Below, one piece after another: positions 13,409 to 15,233 of a DNA stretch of 15,233 bases (within the stretch, counting starts at the first letter, position 1; each line of letters opens with the position of its first letter). The stretch spans positions 1 through 15,233 of the forward strand of contig DVOF01000232.1 of the NCBI GenBank assembly GCA_018713805.1, given 5' to 3'. The DNA comes from Candidatus Aphodoplasma excrementigallinarum. GTDB lineage: Bacteria; Bacillota; Clostridia; UBA1381; UMGS1253. The notes below the pieces were generated by a model. That model was not told the origin of the DNA. It worked only from the letters and a program-made list of their open reading frames with translations, and did no database searches. Both the position numbers and the translations under genes were made by a program.

Positions 13409-15233
13409 CGTTCTGTTCCCTCTCTTTCCATAAGTTCAATGACTGCGGCCGTATATGCCGCGGGAAATGTTACAGCCAGGCCGTCCTCCGTTTTTACAGC
13501 TTCAACAGATGAGTTGGATGGGTAAAGTATTTTGATGCTGTGGCAGGCAAGCGGGATTTGTACGCGCCTGCCGGCTTCGTCAAAGCACCATACGGCCAGG
13601 CGGCAGCGCGCGCCGCAGCGGAATGCCAGGCAGATCATGCCGTCGCCGGTTTTTGGTATGCCGAGCGGATAAAAGGGGATGGAAGCGGAAATGCTACCCC
13701 TTATCTGCTTATAGCACGCGATCGCTTCTTTTACGAGCGCAAAATTGCCCTCGGGAAGCGATGCGATCTGCCCGCTCAGGTATACCCGTTGCAGCAGGGC
13801 GCTCGTCATAAGAAAGGCTATCTCGTTTTCTTTGTTATCCGACAGCGGATAGGCCCATATCCCGGCCTGCTCGGGCAGCGCCGCCGTTGGCGCTGCGGCT
13901 GCGATGTACGCGGTATCGCGGAAATCCTCCTGGTCCGACATAGACTGGATATGGTGCTTTGCAAGCATCGCATAGTCGAGCCGTAAGCCGCCGCTGGAGC
14001 AGTTTTCTAAAATCAGGCTGGGGTACTGGTTCTTGATCTCTTCAATCCAGCCGAGGTAGGCTCTGTTATGCGCAAGCAGGCCGTCGCCAAAGCTTGCAGA
14101 ATCGACCTCCGTGCCGCTGCCCGCGTCGATGTTGTAGTCGAATTTGATAAAGCCTGCGCCGTATTCCCGGACGACCCGGTCGACGACCGCGCTTGCGAAG
14201 CGGCGTACTTTCCCATTGCGGAAGTCAAGCTGGTACCTGCCGCGGTCGATGACCCGTCTGCCGTGACGCATAAAGAAGCACGCATCTTCAAACTGGTCTG
14301 CGATTGGGCTGTTGATTCCCATCACTTCGATCTCGAGCCATATGCCCGGGACCATGCCCTTGCTCTTGATATAGTCAAAGACCCGTTTGATACCGCCGGG
14401 GAAACGCTTTTTCTGTTCCTGCCATTCCCCAACCGTTTCCCACCATGTCCCGTCAGCATACCAGCCTGCATCCATGCAGTAGTATTCGCAGCCCGCTTCC
14501 GCCGCTTTGTCTATGAGGGGGAGCATTTTTTCTTCAGTGGGGTCAGCCCACAGACAGTGCATATAGTCGTTAAAAATTACGGGAAGCGCCTTGTTTTGCG
14601 CATTGTTTTCAAAAATCACCCTGCGGTATTTGGTCATTTCGCAGAGCGCGCTGTTAAAGCCTTTCCCGAGTGCGACGCACGCCTTTACGCTTTCAAAGCG
14701 CTCGCCGGGCATAAGCTCTTTATACCAGGCGTTTTCCTGTTCGGCCGGGCCGCTGATTTTCAGATAAAGCATATTTGAAACGTCGCTGATTTCCCAGTGC
14801 CACGAGCCGTTGTTTTCGATCTGCCACATCAGGGCGCCGCTTTCGCTAATAGCAGCCGCCATGGGCAAATGCTCCTTAGAAGACCACGTCCCCGTATTCG
14901 AGACGGATATCCGCTTGGTCCCGATTGGCGCAACCTTTTGCAAGGAAAGCTCCCAGGGCGTGTACGCCCGCCAGTTTACCTCTCTTGCCCAGGAATTGTG
15001 GGGAATCATGATTTTCAGGCCGTTTTCGTCCAGACCCGTATAAGAAAAGGAAGAAACATACTCCAGCCCCACCGCTTCCCGGGAAATATTTGTGACGACT
15101 GTCCACGACCGCACGGCTGCTACGCCCGTATAAATCTGATAGTGGACAACAGCGTTTATTTTTCCGCCGCTTAAGGAAAACTCGAGTTTGTTTCCGTATT
15201 TGTTTTTATAATACCTGTGGGTTTCATATTGCA
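13405..15233 (-). CDS. GH36-family alpha-galactosidase-like glycosidase, 5' end cut by window
   Basis: The frame is open from the edge of the window (39 codons precede the first in-frame GTG at 15114, and they read as GH36 N-terminal beta-sandwich, e.g. VVHYQIYTG), so the true start lies outside. About 608 residues are visible, and roughly 100 are probably missing relative to full GH36 enzymes. Counting from the first complete codon, the TIM barrel holds MDAGW (Asp254), GIWLEIE (about 296-302), the nucleophile Asp365 in FIKFDYN, ENCSSGG (about 409-415) and S-D-Q-E-D (Asp433/Asp436), which contains the acid/base. It hydrolyses terminal alpha-galactoside-type bonds by retention. The second Asp of the galactose-binding DDGW is Ala255, so the sugar may differ from galactose. 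It is first in the visible operon; whether it has a signal peptide cannot be seen. Confidence 0.9.
   Translation of the reverse strand, partial: QYETHRYYKNKYGNKLEFSLSGGKINAVVHYQIYTGVAAVRSWTVVTNISREAVGLEYVSSFSYTGLDENGLKIMIPHNSWAREVNWRAYTPWELSLQKVAPIGTKRISVSNTGTWSSKEHLPMAAAISESGALMWQIENNGSWHWEISDVSNMLYLKISGPAEQENAWYKELMPGERFESVKACVALGKGFNSALCEMTKYRRVIFENNAQNKALPVIFNDYMHCLWADPTEEKMLPLIDKAAEAGCEYYCMDAGWYADGTWWETVGEWQEQKKRFPGGIKRVFDYIKSKGMVPGIWLEIEVMGINSPIADQFEDACFFMRHGRRVIDRGRYQLDFRNGKVRRFASAVVDRVVREYGAGFIKFDYNIDAGSGTEVDSASFGDGLLAHNRAYLGWIEEIKNQYPSLILENCSSGGLRLDYAMLAKHHIQSMSDQEDFRDTAYIAAAAPTAALPEQAGIWAYPLSDNKENEIAFLMTSALLQRVYLSGQIASLPEGNFALVKEAIACYKQIRGSISASIPFYPLGIPKTGDGMICLAFRCGARCRLAVWCFDEAGRRVQIPLACHSIKILYPSNSSVEAVKTEDGLAVTFPAAYTAAVIELMEREGTER

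Noticed and set aside
13405..15114. GTG at 15114 as the start of the GH36 gene
   Set aside because: The frame stays open for 39 more codons to the window edge and those codons encode expected GH36 N-terminal strands. The GTG is an internal Val.

Overview
This window reads as part of a carbohydrate-utilisation locus from a Gram-positive, clostridia-like bacterium (Bacillota). The pointers are: strong AAGGAGG-type ribosome binding sites; moderately GC-rich genes (mid-50s percent by eye) with an AT-rich regulatory gap; and secreted proteins carrying copper-amine-oxidase-type stalk, InlB-type and CBM-like modules, a mix common in clostridia and paenibacilli. The genus cannot be read from the sequence. 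Every gene I can support is on the minus strand, so transcription runs from base 15233 towards base 1. Both edge genes are cut by the window.

In transcription order: (1) a GH36-family alpha-galactosidase-like glycosidase whose start lies beyond base 15233; (2) a FucI/AraA-superfamily sugar isomerase; (3) an FGGY carbohydrate kinase; (4) a DUF4432 galactose-mutarotase-like epimerase; (5) a class II aldolase of the GatY/KbaY/Fba family; (6) a 2328-residue secreted multidomain protein with an N-terminal alpha/beta-hydrolase (esterase-like) domain and a long tail of Ig-like, DNRLRE-like, CBM4_9-like and InlB-like modules; (7) after a 303-base AT-rich gap, a secreted protein with LamG-like and stalk domains that runs off at base 1.

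Genes 1 to 5 are tightly coupled, with overlaps of 4, 20 and 7 bases and one gap of 3 bases. Gene 6 follows after 31 bases with no visible terminator, so genes 1 to 6 look like one operon. Gene 7 probably has its own promoter in the gap, where a 20-base dyad overlaps the candidate -10 element.

The working model is inference. The giant exoprotein binds and perhaps de-esterifies a glycan. The GH36-like enzyme releases a monosaccharide. The DUF4432 protein interconverts its anomers, the isomerase makes a ketose, the kinase phosphorylates it, and the aldolase splits it. The set differs from the textbook fucose, arabinose and tagatose routes: a FucI-like isomerase and one FGGY kinase are paired with a KbaY-type aldolase that lacks the usual DPR tail motif. 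The GH36 protein also has MDAGW where typical alpha-galactosidases have DDGW. The sugar is therefore unknown and may be unusual.
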